A stretch of DNA of 64,000 nt from Pictodentalium vernedei. Its lineage: Eukaryota > Mollusca > Scaphopoda > Dentaliida > Dentaliidae. Location: contig CM062294.1 in assembly GCA_031216915.1 (NCBI GenBank), forward strand, positions 28,210,985 through 28,274,984, read 5' to 3'. This document shows, one piece after another, positions 1-10,487 of this stretch. Every line of letters begins with the position of its first letter. The first letter of the stretch is position 1. A program made the translations under genes and the position numbers. The notes beneath the pieces are model-generated. The model was not told the origin of the DNA, ran no database searches, and saw only the letters and a list, made by a program, of their open reading frames with translations.

Positions 1-957
1 CCATTTAGAAGAGAAAAATTACTTAACAAAGCTTCCGAGAAAATTAGTACATTACATTAGCAAATAGAAACAAACAAACAAAAAAACCTTGAAACTAGGT
101 GGTGGTGAGTTTTTTTTGGTGGTGTCATTATTCGTAATTTAATTCATTTTAATTCGTTTGGATGGTCATAAAAACAACTAGAACATTTCAGTCAGCACCG
201 AAAAAACAAGCCGACATAAGAAAAGAAAATCACATGAAAAAGATTCAAAATCTCATTTAGTTACACAGCGGTAAAAAACAACGTATTTTGAGGCCTAAAT
301 GCATTTACATAAATTTTGAAATCGCACCTGATAAACCCCCAGCTCAAAAGCGGCCGAAAACAAAAACACTTTAAGTAAGAAACCTTCAGAAACAAAAAGT
401 ATCTCGACTTTAGTTGACCGGTAGAGTTTTAAATTAATTTTAATCATCAAACTGTGAAGAAATGTCATTGCCTTGTTTTAATTTTAACTTGGCAAATCCC
501 ACACAGACTAAATAATTTCACTTTAATGATAATATGAAGCAAATCCACAGAATATGAAGCCTTTTAGTTGTAATACCTACACTTCAGATTAAAGACCAAA
601 TATGGGCTTTCAGCACTCAAGCAATTGAAGCGTACATCAAGGGGATCATTGCTTCTCGGCCTCGCGCTTTTCGGCCCCGCGCTTTTCGGCCTGACACTTT
701 TCAGCCGAACGCTTTTCGGCCTCGAGCCTTGACGCCTTTCAGCCTTGAGGATTTCGGTTATTTTTTCAGGTTCTTTAATGGACATTTTCGAGTCTCAACA
801 TCCATTGAATTTCAAACAAGCAGGTGGAAAACAATTAATCTAATAGACTATTCAGAAAAGAATTTCTTGCAGTCTGGTAGACGAATTCTAAACTGATAAC
901 ACCGATGAACCTTATGATCTCATCATTATTTACTAGAAAGCAATTACTACATATTCA
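1..957. other. AT-rich DNA without recognised gene
   Basis: No coding region is supported. Between about 645 and 735 a short degenerate repeat (variants of CGCTTTTCGGCC) makes a basic, low-complexity reverse frame that I do not believe is a gene. Confidence 0.5.
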
Positions 958-965
958 TTAGAACT

Positions 966-1411
966 ACGACCGGATCACTTGAAACTATAAAATTATTTTG
1001 TAGTTATTTACTGAAAAACACCAACTGATGGTTTACAGTAAATAATTGCAAAATAATTATGCTGAGGATGCGTGACTTTAAGTTGTAAATTATCTTAGAG
1101 GTATTTACTTAAAAGCACTTACTAAATACTTTAGCACTTCGACCGGATCACTCGAAACTCTAAAATTATTTTGCAGCTATTTACTGGAAAACACCAATTG
1201 GTGCTTTACAGTAAATAATTGCAAAATAATTATGTTGGGGAGGCGTGATTTTAAGATGTAAATTATTTTAGAGGTATTTACTGGAAAACACTTACAACAT
1301 ATACATTAGCACTACGATCGGATCACTTGAAACTATAAAATTATTTTGCAGTTATTTACTGAAAAACACCAATTGGTGTTTTACAGTAAATAATTGCAAA
1401 ATAATTCTAAA
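966..1411. repeat. Tandem repeat of about 174 bp, 2.5 copies, each with internal inverted repeat
   Basis: CGACCGGATCAC (third copy CGATCGGATCAC) recurs at 968, 1140 and 1315. Each copy then carries an inverted repeat in which TTATTTTGCAGTTATTTACTG-like sequence faces CAGTAAATAATTGCAAAATAA across a short AACACCAATTGGTGTT centre. The third copy is cut off by the MITE that follows. Confidence 0.75.
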
Positions 1412-1424
1412 TTCTAAAGCACTA

Positions 1425-1731
1425 CAGTTAAAATTAAACGTCCTGTCATGAAATGCGCACAAATCGATCTGTGCGTTAATCTACGCGTTCTGACCAAAGT
1501 AAGGCTACCAACGTCTGTATATGTGACCTGAACACAGGCAATGTTTCAGCCAATGGACCTCCGGGTAACCCGGAGGTCCATTGGCAGAAACTTTACCTGA
1601 GTTTACTATGATTAACCAGGTGAATCTGCCGTGCTTTGGATGCCATTCGATATGGCAATTGCGCGCAATTCCTACGCACAATTAAGCCTAGATAAGCGCA
1701 CAGTTCGTGACAATAATTCCAGTTTTAACTG
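1425..1731. mobile_element. MITE family A (Tc1/mariner-like, TA target)
   Basis: The termini CAGTTAAAATTAAACG and AGTTTTAACTG are inverted and lie between TA dinucleotides (1423-1424 and 1732-1733). A central hairpin of about 20-bp arms (CAATGGACCTCCGGG and its complement) lies near 1550-1585. No transposase is present, so this is a non-autonomous copy. Related copies lie at 19478, 40914 and 42306. The Tc1/mariner assignment rests on the TA target and on ends beginning CAGT. Confidence 0.8.
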
Positions 1732-2368
1732 TACTTTATGACAAACCGATAGAACTATAAATACTGGCAACTTTACGCAAGAACTACGTTGTTGTCAGAC
1801 CATTGTCCATATAACTAGCCCAAGATGCATCAAGGCGTTCCTGAATTTTGAACAGAATAATTAACAGAGAAAGAATGAAAGGAAGGAATGAAAACTTCAT
1901 TCATCATTGAATCAACTGGTCGCACTTTTCAAAGTGAGTACCAAACTCATGATGATCTTTTGGTTTTTAAATTCATTATACTTTTATTAAAACAGTTTAA
2001 TAAGAAATGCAAAGGCAGAAAAACTGATGGTGTAAACAAGCTTTAAATGCATTTATAAAATAAAAAAAAAAAAAATAAAAAAAAAAAAATAAAAAAAAAA
2101 AAATAACAACAGAAAATAATCACTGAACATGAAAAAATAAACAAATAATTGTCAAAAAGTTGAAGTAAAATAATTTATTTGGAACGCCATTCGGTCTCGA
2201 AAGCTGCGCGTTTCGGCCCAAAACGAGGCCGAACAGCACACGGAAGTTATTGGGGCCGAATCGCGCGAAACCGAAAAGCAATGGAGCCGTATAAAGTGTG
2301 TTAGTAACAAAAGATGGGGTGAAAATAGTAAATCACAACCAACTGCAGCCTGCAGGAGACATTGAGTA
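1732..2368. other. AT-rich spacer with A-rich tract
   Basis: A homopurine-like A/T tract runs from about 2058 to 2105. No gene or clear repeat is seen elsewhere in the stretch. Confidence 0.45.
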
Positions 2369-2751
2369 TTTATTACACACGTGTTCTTTGAAGTCCCCAT
2401 CTACAGCAACACTAAACCATGTGGAAAATGAAAATCTTTTCCGCACACATATGTACGGAACGGAAATCATTGACGGACTATTTTTAAATAGAAACGAAGT
2501 TTCACTGGAATTTTCTACAAATCGTGCACCGCGATTGCAAGTTGAATCGCTAGCGATAGCGAAAATCGTAACCTGTGTTCCAATTTGTTCTATCGTGTTC
2601 ATTGGAAATCAGGGGACGAACTGGTAACACGGGTTCCCCTCGCAAATTTGTTTGGCGATAAAACGTATTCTTTTTGTTGATAGCTGTCAAACGTGATTAC
2701 TGAGTGTCCTTCTAATAATTATTTTCATAGACAGAAAGGCGTGTAATAAAC
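2369..2751 (-). mobile_element. MITE family F, reverse orientation
   Basis: The ends TTTATTACACACG and GGCGTGTAATAAAC form terminal inverted repeats. The interior is the reverse complement of 8099-8484 and 10488-10888, including the GTTCCAAT..ATTGGAA-type stretches and the ATCGCTAGCGAT block. Open frames on both strands are repeat-derived. A partial family E foldback end (AGAACGACAC..AACCCATTCACAC) follows at about 2755-2795. Confidence 0.75.
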
Positions 2752-2795
2752 ATAGAACGACACATAAACCCATTCACACGCACGTGTCGATCTGT

Positions 2796-3121
2796 GTATA
2801 TACCACTAAAAGAAAACATTCCCATACTGGCATGTTTCACAGCTTTGAATGTGCATAAACCCGTCCATGATATGAGATTCTGTTTTAAGTGAATCACTTT
2901 TCTGTAACTTTGAACATATATCGAAAACAATTGTTTTCATACGAGACCGTGAAGTGCAAACTGCATTTGGTTATATATTTAATTTATCACTGTGTTCCAA
3001 AATATATTTAAACTTGTTTATATTCGAAACACATTTTTGAGTAAGGTCGTTGAGGCAAAGTTGGTTACTGGATATACAGTCAATTTTAAACCCTTAAACA
3101 AGTTAAATGTACAACCAGTAC
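2796..3121. other. AT-rich spacer left of duplication unit 1
   Basis: No gene or repeat recognised. Homology to the second unit begins at the right edge. Confidence 0.4.
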
Positions 3122-3153
3122 ACACTTTCCACATACTAAACTTATAGACAATA

Positions 3154-3409
3154 CATTACGTGGAGAGTGCATTGTAACTAAATCACCCGCGGAGTGGAAG
3201 TATCACCCAAGCTGTAACTTTCAAATTTTGTACATATCGACAAAAACACAAGCAATGTTTCAGCCAATGGACCTCCGGGTTTATCCCGGAGGTCCATTGG
3301 CTGAAACTTTGCTGGTGCTGGTTATGCTTTGCAACAAATTTGCAATTATTCCTCGGGTGGAATCTCCACTCTGCGGGTGATTCAGTGATAATACACTCTC
3401 ACAGTACTG
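3154..3409. mobile_element. MITE family B with a matching empty site
   Basis: The termini CATTACGTGGAGAGTG and CACTCTCACAGTACTG lie between TA (3152-3153) and TA (3410-3411). The centre holds a perfect hairpin with TTTCAGCCAATGGACCTCC as arm. In duplication unit 2 the same flank reads straight through (GACAATAGTTC at 15831), so the insertion is specific to unit 1 or was precisely lost from unit 2. Non-autonomous; likely mobilised by a Tc1/mariner-type transposase. Confidence 0.9.
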
Positions 3410-3411
3410 TA

Positions 3412-4473
3412 GTTCACTGCTCGGCTTCCAGAACGATTTTTATCCTCGAGTGGGATGTGCGGAGGATTATTTCACGAGGCGCCAGCTGATTCAAATAATC
3501 CAAACGACCCCCGAGCGGACAAAATCGTACTCAAATCAGAGCAGTGAACCTTTGTATTTATTTTATTTTCTCCTTAATCATCTTCCCCAAAACAACCCTT
3601 TAAACTGATTCATCTCGACCGATCTGTAAACAATAAATAAAATATAGTCCGTCATTTTTGATAGTGGAATACGACTCTGGGAGTGCAATACTTTTTTCGG
3701 CGAGTGGGAATACGATTTGTTTTGGGGGAAGAAAAACGAATGGAAATAAACTAAATATAAATACCATTAATTATAATTGATTTGTTTGATCATCATCAGA
3801 TTTTGGTTGAAAAAGATGGTGCTAGAAAATAAGAAACAAAAAATTCCTTTAGTGAAGAAATATGATGGCATATTATTGTCACTGAGTCAAACTACGCCAG
3901 CATTTCAAAAACAGACAATGAAAAACGTTCCAAAAATAATTAATTAGTTGTATGTCTGAATGTAATCTTTAATTGTATTAATTAATTGTATCTCTGACTG
4001 TAATTTTTTAAAAGTAATGTGCATCAAACAACCGATCAGAACCAAAGAAAAATGCGGCCGAAGAGTGAACAACCGAAAAAAAGAAAAAGAAAATAAAAAT
4101 TAAAAAAGAACACTTGCCTGAAAATCAGTAGATCTTAAAAAAGTGAAATCAAAGATGTGTTCTTTTTAATCATTATTTGGACTACTTGCCCCAGTTATTG
4201 AACTTGCAACAAATCTTCCAATACAATTAGTGAGTAAAATATGAAGAAAATGACTATTGTACCCTAGTAAATGTTAAAATACAATACCTACGTGTGTTGA
4301 GTACAGTGTTATTAAGTTAAATATGAATGATCTGCCATACATCTGCTCCCAGGTCTACATTCTCATGATCTCTAGACAGCCATCACTGTGTGTGTATTGA
4401 CGCGATGATCGGTTTGGCGCCAGGCTGCTAATCATCTTACTGAACGACCAGAGACGATATATGAGTCCATCTA
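3412..4473. other. Non-coding part of duplication unit 1
   Basis: Matches 15836-16909. AT-rich, with no gene recognised. The right part (from about 4190) may be 3' UTR of the LINE whose end is seen at 17385. Confidence 0.5.
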
Positions 4474-4730
4474 CAGTACGTGGAGAGTGGACTGCAACCC
4501 AAACACCCGCGGAGTGGAGTTATCACCCAAGCTATAACTTTCAAATGTTGTACATATCGACAAAAAACACAAGCAATGTTTCAGCCAATGGACCTCCGGG
4601 TTAAACCCGGAGGTCCATTGGCTGAAACTTTGCTGGTGCTGGTTATGCTTTGCAACAAATTTGCAATTATTCCTAGGGTTGAATCTCCACTCTGCGGGTG
4701 ATTTAGTGATAATACACTCTCCACGTACTG
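4474..4730. mobile_element. MITE family B
   Basis: The ends CAGTACGTGGAGAGTG and CACTCTCCACGTACTG are exact inverted repeats of 16 bp between TA dinucleotides. The central hairpin has arms of about 25 bp built on CAGCCAATGGACCTCCGGGT. Shared with 16910-17166, so it was present before the segmental duplication. It splits LINE 3' UTR sequence. Confidence 0.9.
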
Positions 4731-4732
4731 TA

Positions 4733-4868
4733 CTGTTTTATACCACCTTACTGGGAAAATTTAAAAATAACTCAGGGAGATGACTCACATAAACTCCAAG
4801 CTTCCTGTCAAATCCCCCCTTCAATTAGTAATTCGTTTAGTGATAAATATATGTTATATAAATGCGGT
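4733..4868 (+). mobile_element. Truncated LINE 3' UTR
   Basis: TTATACCACC..AGGGAGATGACTCACAT..GTCAAATCCC resembles the 3' UTR of the large LINE near 51950-52040. In unit 2 the same sequence runs on to the LINE 3' end at 17385; here it stops abruptly at AATGCGGT, where the 47-bp satellite begins. Confidence 0.6.
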
Positions 4869-4870
4869 TA

Positions 4871-7800
4871 ATATGAATAATACATACACAGAACGACACA
4901 CGCTTGTGAATGGTTTAATATGAACAATACATACACAGAACGACACACGCTTGTGAATGGTTTAATATGAACAATACATACACAGAACGACACACGCTTG
5001 TGAATGGTTTAATATGAACAATACATACACAGAACGACACACGCTTGTGAATGGGTTAATATGAACAATACATACACAGAACGACACACGCTTGTGAATG
5101 GTTTAATATGAACAATACATACACAGAACGACACACGCTTGTGAATGGTTTAATATGAACAATACATACACAGAACGACACACGCTTGTGAATGGTTTAA
5201 TATGAACAATACATACACAGAACGACACACGCTTGTGAATGGTTTAATATGAACAATACATACACAGAACGACACACGCTTGTGAATGGTTTAATATGAA
5301 CAATACATACACAGAACGACACACGCTTGTGAATGGGTTAATATGAACAATACATACACAGAACGACACACGCTTGTGAATGGTTTAATATGAACAATAC
5401 ATACACAGAACGACACACGCTTGTGAATGGTTTAATATGAACAATACATACACAGAACGACACACGCTTGTGAATGGTTTAATATGAACAATACATACAC
5501 AGAACGACACACGCTTGTGAATGGTTTAATATGAACAATACATACACAGAACGACACACGCTTGTGAATGGTTTAATATGAACAATACATACACAGAACG
5601 ACACACGCTTGTGAATGGTTTAATATGAACAATACATACACAGAACGACACACGCTTGTGAATGGGTTAATATGAACAATACATACACAGAACGACACAC
5701 GCTTGTGAATGGTTTAATATGAACAATACATACACAGAACGACACACGCTTGTGAATGGTTTAATATGAACAATACATACACAGAACGACACACGCTTGT
5801 GAATGGTTTAATATGAACAATACATACACAGAACGACACACGCTTGTGAATGGTTTAATATGAACAATACATACACAGAACGACACACGCTTGTGAATGG
5901 TTTAATATGAACAATACATACACAGAACGACACACGCTTGTGAATGGGTTAATATGAACAATACATACACAGAACGACACACGCTTGTGAATGGTTTAAT
6001 ATGAACAATACATACACAGAACGACACACGCTTGTGAATGGTTTAATATGAACAATACATACACAGAACGACACACGCTTGTGAATGGGTTAATATGAAC
6101 AATACATACACAGAACGACACACGCTTGTGAATGGTTTAATATGAACAATACATACACAGAACGACACACGCTTGTGAATGGTTTAATATGAACAATACA
6201 TACACAGAACGACACACGCTTGTGAATGGGTTAATATGAACAATACATACACAGAACGACACACGCTTGTGAATGGTTTAATATGAACAATACATACACA
6301 GAACGACACACGCTTGTGAATGGTTTAATATGAACAATGCATACACAGAACGACACACGCTTGTGAATGGTTTAATATGAACAATACATACACAGAACGA
6401 CACACGCTTGTGAATGGTTTAATATGAACAATACATACACAGAACGACACACGCTTGTGAATGGGTTAATATGAACAATACATACACAGAACGACACACG
6501 CTTGTGAATGGTTTAATATGAACAATACATACACAGAACGACACACGCTTGTGAATGGTTTAATATGAACAATACATACACAGAACGACACACGCTTGTG
6601 AATGGTTTAATATGAACAATACATACACAGAACGACACACGCTTGTGAATGGGTTAATATGAACAATACATACACAGAACGACACACGCTTGTGAATGGT
6701 TTAATATGAACAATACATACACAGAACGACACACGCTTGTGAATGGTTTAATATGAACAATACATACACAGAACGACACACGCTTGTGAATGGTTTAATA
6801 TGAACAATACATACACAGAACGACACACGCTTGTGAATGGTTTAATATGAACAATACATACACAGAACGACACACGCTTGTGAATGGGTTAATATGAACA
6901 ATACATACACAGAACGACACACGCTTGTGAATGGTTTAATATGAACAATACATACACAGAACGACACACGCTTGTGAATGGTTTAATATGAACAATACAT
7001 ACACAGAACGACACACGCTTGTGAATGGTTTAATATGAACAATACATACACAGAACGACACACGCTTGTGAATGGTTTAATATGAACAATACATACACAG
7101 AACGACACACGCTTGTGAATGGGTTAATATGAACAATACATACACAGAACGACACACGCTTGTGAATGGTTTAATATGAACAATACATACACAGAACGAC
7201 ACACGCTTGTGAATGGTTTAATATGAACAATACATACACAGAACGACACGCGGGTGAATGGGTAAGTATGAACAATACATACACAGAACAACACACGGGT
7301 GAGAATGGGGTAACATGAACAATACATACACAGAACGGCACACGCTTGTGAATGCTTTAAATATGAACAATACTTACACGGAAAGACACAGGGGTGTGAC
7401 TGGGTTAATATGAACAATACCTGCACAGAACGACTCACGGGTGTGAATGGGTTAATATGAACAGTACATACACAGAAAGACACACGGATGTGAATGGGTT
7501 AATATGAACAATTCATACACTGAACGACAGACGCGTGGGAATGGGTTAATATGAACGATACATACACAGAACGACACAACGGTGTGAATGGGTTAATATG
7601 AACAAAACCTGCACAGAACGACACACGGTGTGAATGGGTTAATATGAACAATACAGACACAGAACGACACACGGGTGTGAATGGGTTAATATGAACAATA
7701 CATACACAGAACGACACACGGGTGTGAATGGGTTAATATGAACAATACATACACAGAACGACAGACGCGAGCGAATGGGTTATTATGAACAATACATACA

Positions 7801-7915
7801 CAGAACGACACCCGTTTGTGAATTGGTTAATATGAACAATACATACACAGGACGACATACGGTTGTGAATGGGTTAATATGAACAATACATACACAGAAT
7901 GACACACGCGTGTGA
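4871..7915. repeat. 47-bp satellite, about 65 units
   Basis: Unit core ATATGAACAATACATACACA followed by GAACGACACACGCTTGTG and AATGGTTTA. From 4871 to about 7240 roughly 50 units are almost identical. A variant with GGGTT instead of GGTTT recurs every 3 to 7 units (near 5051, 5333, 5662, 5944, 6085, 6226, 6461, 6649, 6884, 7119), all exact multiples of 47, showing higher-order copying. From 7240 to 7915 units are diverged and match the shorter array at 20327. Reverse-strand open frames (for example 7124-7483) are by-products. Confidence 0.95.
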
Positions 7916-8100
7916 ATGGGTTAATCGATATGGCACGAGCGTCAGCGAAGAAGGATAAAACGAGGGGCTACAGGCCTCGAGTTTTATCCTTCTGCGATGG
8001 CAAAAATGCTATATCGATGTGTGGTCTCTCGTTTTATCCTTCTGCGCTGACACTCGTGCCATATCGATTAACCCATTCACACGCGTGTGTCGTTCTGTGT
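7889..8100. mobile_element. Foldback element, family E, fused to the satellite
   Basis: Arms of about 75 bp begin ACACAGAATGACACACGCG, run through GAATGGGTTAATCGATATGG and CACGAGCGTCAGCG, and return inverted up to GTCGTTCTGTGT. The outer half of the left arm is the same sequence as one 47-bp satellite unit, so the satellite runs directly into the arm. No coding capacity. Confidence 0.85.
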
Positions 8101-8484
8101 TTTTGTCACTCCATCATGTCATTAAAAACAATTATTAGATGGAAACGGAGCCATTCATTTGACAACTATCAACAAAAACAACACATTTTATCGCCAATCA
8201 AATTTGCGAGGGGAACCCGTGTTACTATTTCGTCCCCCAAGTTCCAATGTGTTCTTTGTGTCTACTGGCACATAGCACACATTGGAACACAGACAATGAT
8301 TTTCAACTATCGCTAGCGATTCAAATAGTAAATGCGTTGCACGATTTGTAGAAAATTTCAGTGAAATTTCGCTTTTATTTAAAAAAAAGTCCCTCAACGA
8401 TTTCCGTTCGGCACACATGTTTCTTTTTCTGAATGATTTAGTGTTGTTGTAGATGGGGAATATATAGAACAGGCGTGTAATAAA
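8099..8484 (+). mobile_element. MITE family F
   Basis: Matches 10488-10888 and, inverted, 2369-2751. The right end AGGCGTGTAATAAAC is intact; the left end is decayed (GTTTTTGTCACTCC). An internal hairpin pairs CCAATGTGTTCTTTGTG with CACATAGCACACATTGG. The partner copy in unit 2 is interrupted by a LINE fragment. Confidence 0.75.
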
Positions 8485-8813
8485 CAGTAGATTATAAGCG
8501 GTCGCATTCCAAGACATCAAACTGATCAATCTTCATTTAGACCATGACGAGCTAAAATAGCCTTTGTTCCACTCTTCGTCTAAACTGCATAGACAGGGAA
8601 CACCGTAGTCTTAATGGATGTACCGTTATGTTACGGTTTATAAATGACAACAAAAGAAAAAACATTCACAGTTTGCTGGGCTATTGTTATGAAACGAAGT
8701 AACCAGTGAAGTGACAAGGAAAGGCCACTCAAAATTAATTGTTACTTTCTTTATTGAACTGATCACATATTAACATTTTCGTCTGCTGTGGATACCACTT
8801 GGGGTTTCTCAAT
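8485..8813. other. Region downstream of the small acidic ORF
   Basis: Contains AATAAA on the minus strand at 8755-8750, about 60 nt past the stop codon of the ORF at 8814-9116. Otherwise no feature seen. Confidence 0.5.
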
Positions 8814-9116
8814 TCAAATTTGCACCTTAATTTTTTTGTCACCTTTCACAATCACAATTGAATTAATTGAAGGTGGGAGATGGATAACCATGCAGTTTTC
8901 GTTTTCATCCCCTTTTTGCAAAGACGAGAATTGCGTGTCACTAATTGGCTCCGAATAACGGGGGTTTAACGAGGAATTAGAGTCATTTGGGGTTTTTTCA
9001 ACTCCAGAAAAAAAGTCGCAACATAAATCTTCGACCGAAATGTTTGAGATTTCACTGTGGAAAATTTCAAAATGACCTCTATTGTCATCATTCAAATTTT
9101 CCGATTCCGATTCCAT
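8814..9116 (-). CDS. Small acidic protein or last exon, unknown function (copy 1)
   Basis: A 100-residue frame whose first 60 residues are acidic (MESESENLNDD start, CCDFF at about 32-36) and whose end is lysine-rich (VKGDKKIKVQI). The frame is kept in the duplicate at 22613-22915. The copies differ by three replacements (H/N, T/N, E/G) and at least two silent changes, with no stop or frameshift. A splice-acceptor-like TTTCTCAACAG lies three bases before the ATG, so this may be a final exon. AATAAA lies about 60 nt after the stop. The perfect palindrome 9185-9364 lies just upstream. I do not recognise the family; it could be host-derived or transposon-derived. No strong codon evidence can be given by eye. 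Confidence 0.4.
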   Translation of the reverse strand: MESESENLNDDNRGHFEIFHSEISNISVEDLCCDFFSGVEKTPNDSNSSLNPRYSEPISDTQFSSLQKGDENENCMVIHLPPSINSIVIVKGDKKIKVQI

Positions 9117-9184
9117 TGTCTGTTGAGAAATATCCGTATAAAATTCACAAAACTGACAAAATTTTGTTCGACGTGGCCTAAGTT

Positions 9185-9364
9185 AGATAGACGATGATAA
9201 TCCGAGTCTTAAGAAAATAGACCGTCATTTGTAGTGTGAAGTGAGATTGATTGCAACTCACGATCCTCGCGCTTCGCGCTCGGAATCGTGAGTTGCAATC
9301 AATCTCACTTCACACTACAAATGACGGTCTATTTTCTTAAGACTCGGATTATCATCGTCTATCT
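9185..9364. repeat. Perfect palindrome, 80-bp arms, 20-bp spacer
   Basis: The left arm 9185-9264 and right arm 9285-9364 are exact reverse complements over 80 bp. The spacer 9265-9284 reads CCTCGCGCTTCGCGCTCGGA. The duplicate at 22984-23163 has identical arms but the reverse-complement spacer. A sequence like this can extrude as a cruciform or fold as a hairpin RNA. Confidence 0.97.
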
Positions 9365-9498
9365 GCTACTTATTCAATACTACTACGTAAACAAGATAAT
9401 TCGACAAACCTCAAACGCCAGTAATGCTACTCACTGCTGCTTTTTCGCTCATGCATTCCATAGAGAATCACCTGATTGGCTAAGTATTGGTACACTGA

Positions 9499-9866
9499 CG
9501 TTTTTTTATTTATTTATATTTATTTATTTGTGTTTAACGACATTTTCGACAGCTAGGGTCATCTCGTGTTGGGCAATTTCACGGCTGTAGGAAGCCGGAG
9601 TACTCGGAGAGAACACCGAGAAACGGCGAGCAACTACCAGACCCCCCGACGTACCAACTCCGCATAAGCAGGGTTAGCATTTGTTGAAGACAAGTGCACT
9701 ATCGACGTGCAGTACGCATTTGAACACAGCGCAATCGTTCCCCCACATGGGCAATCGAGATGAAGTCTCTTGCCCAAGTACACAAAGCAGTAACCCCTGG
9801 CGGGGATGGAACCGTGGGCCTTTCGGTTTGCTGTCCAAGCCATGACCAATGAGGCACCGTGCTCCC
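9499..9866 (-). mobile_element. SINE with tRNA-like head, reverse orientation
   Basis: Read on the minus strand: a head of about 70 bp (GGGAGCACGGTGCCTCATTGG start, B-box-like GGTTCCATCCC), the body shared by all SINEs here (TTGGGCAAGAGACTTCAT, CGTACTGCACGTCGATAGTG, CTCCGAGTACTCCGGCTTCC) and an (AAAT)n tail. TACACTGA flanks both sides (9491-9498 and 9867-9874), a likely 8-bp target-site duplication. The CTCCGGGTACTCCGG stretch resembles conserved SINE central domains of the Nin type, from memory and not certain. Confidence 0.85.
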
Positions 9867-9884
9867 TACACTGAAGTTGCATTT

Positions 9885-10324
9885 CCTGTATTATACCGAA
9901 TTGAACTAAATTTTATTATTTCTGCAGAAAGCTTATTCGAAACATCCGGAAATATATTTGGAATCACAACTTACTCTGCAGCAGTGGAGTGAAAGGTGTC
10001 CAGATGTTCGTTGATGTTTTTCATGAAAACTTTTTCCAGATGGCGCGCTTTACTTCAAATGGTAGCGTGTGGTATACAGGGCACGTCCCATTTTGAAAAT
10101 CGAAAAAACTGTGAATGATTTTTTAAGTAAGTTGTATTGCAATGGAAAGAAACCTGCTGGTTGTATGGTGGTGTGCGAAAATTGTACAAATCATCTCATA
10201 GCACATATCAGTCGACTGCAAAATTTTATAACTTCCCATAGGACTGACCTCTCCCCCTATAAGCTTGGACTTTCGTCCCTATAATCTCCCTGCCAGAGTA
10301 AGGACAAGCTGTCTGTGATAATTC
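9885..10324. other. Unique part of duplication unit 1
   Basis: Matches 23684-24123. A short open frame at 10069-10284 exists, but the second copy has a single-base insertion (GAAAAAAACTG) that breaks it, so I do not call it a gene. Confidence 0.45.
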
Positions 10325-10487
10325 CTATATACGTAGAACGACACGCGTGTGAGAATGGGTTAATTGATATGGCACGAGTGCCAGCGCGGAAGGATAGAAA
10401 GAGAGGCCCCCGGCCTCGAGTTTTATCCTTCCGCTATGGCACAAGTGCCATATCGATTAACCCATTCACGCGCGCGTGTCGTTCTGT
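10325..10487. mobile_element. Foldback element, family E, second copy in unit 1
   Basis: Arms ACGTAGAACGACACGCGTG..GGGTTAATTGATATGGCAC and GTGCCATATCGATTAACCC..GTGTCGTTCTG are inverted around GGCCCCCGGCCTCGAG. It lies directly next to a family F MITE, as it does at 7889-8484, so E and F may be parts of one composite element. Confidence 0.8.

Noticed and set aside
7124..7717. Cysteine-rich reverse frames in the 47-bp array
   Set aside because: They are the satellite read in three frames; 47 x 3 bases without stops explains them.
4871..7915. CRISPR-like array
   Set aside because: Units are contiguous with no unique spacers, in a eukaryotic repeat context.
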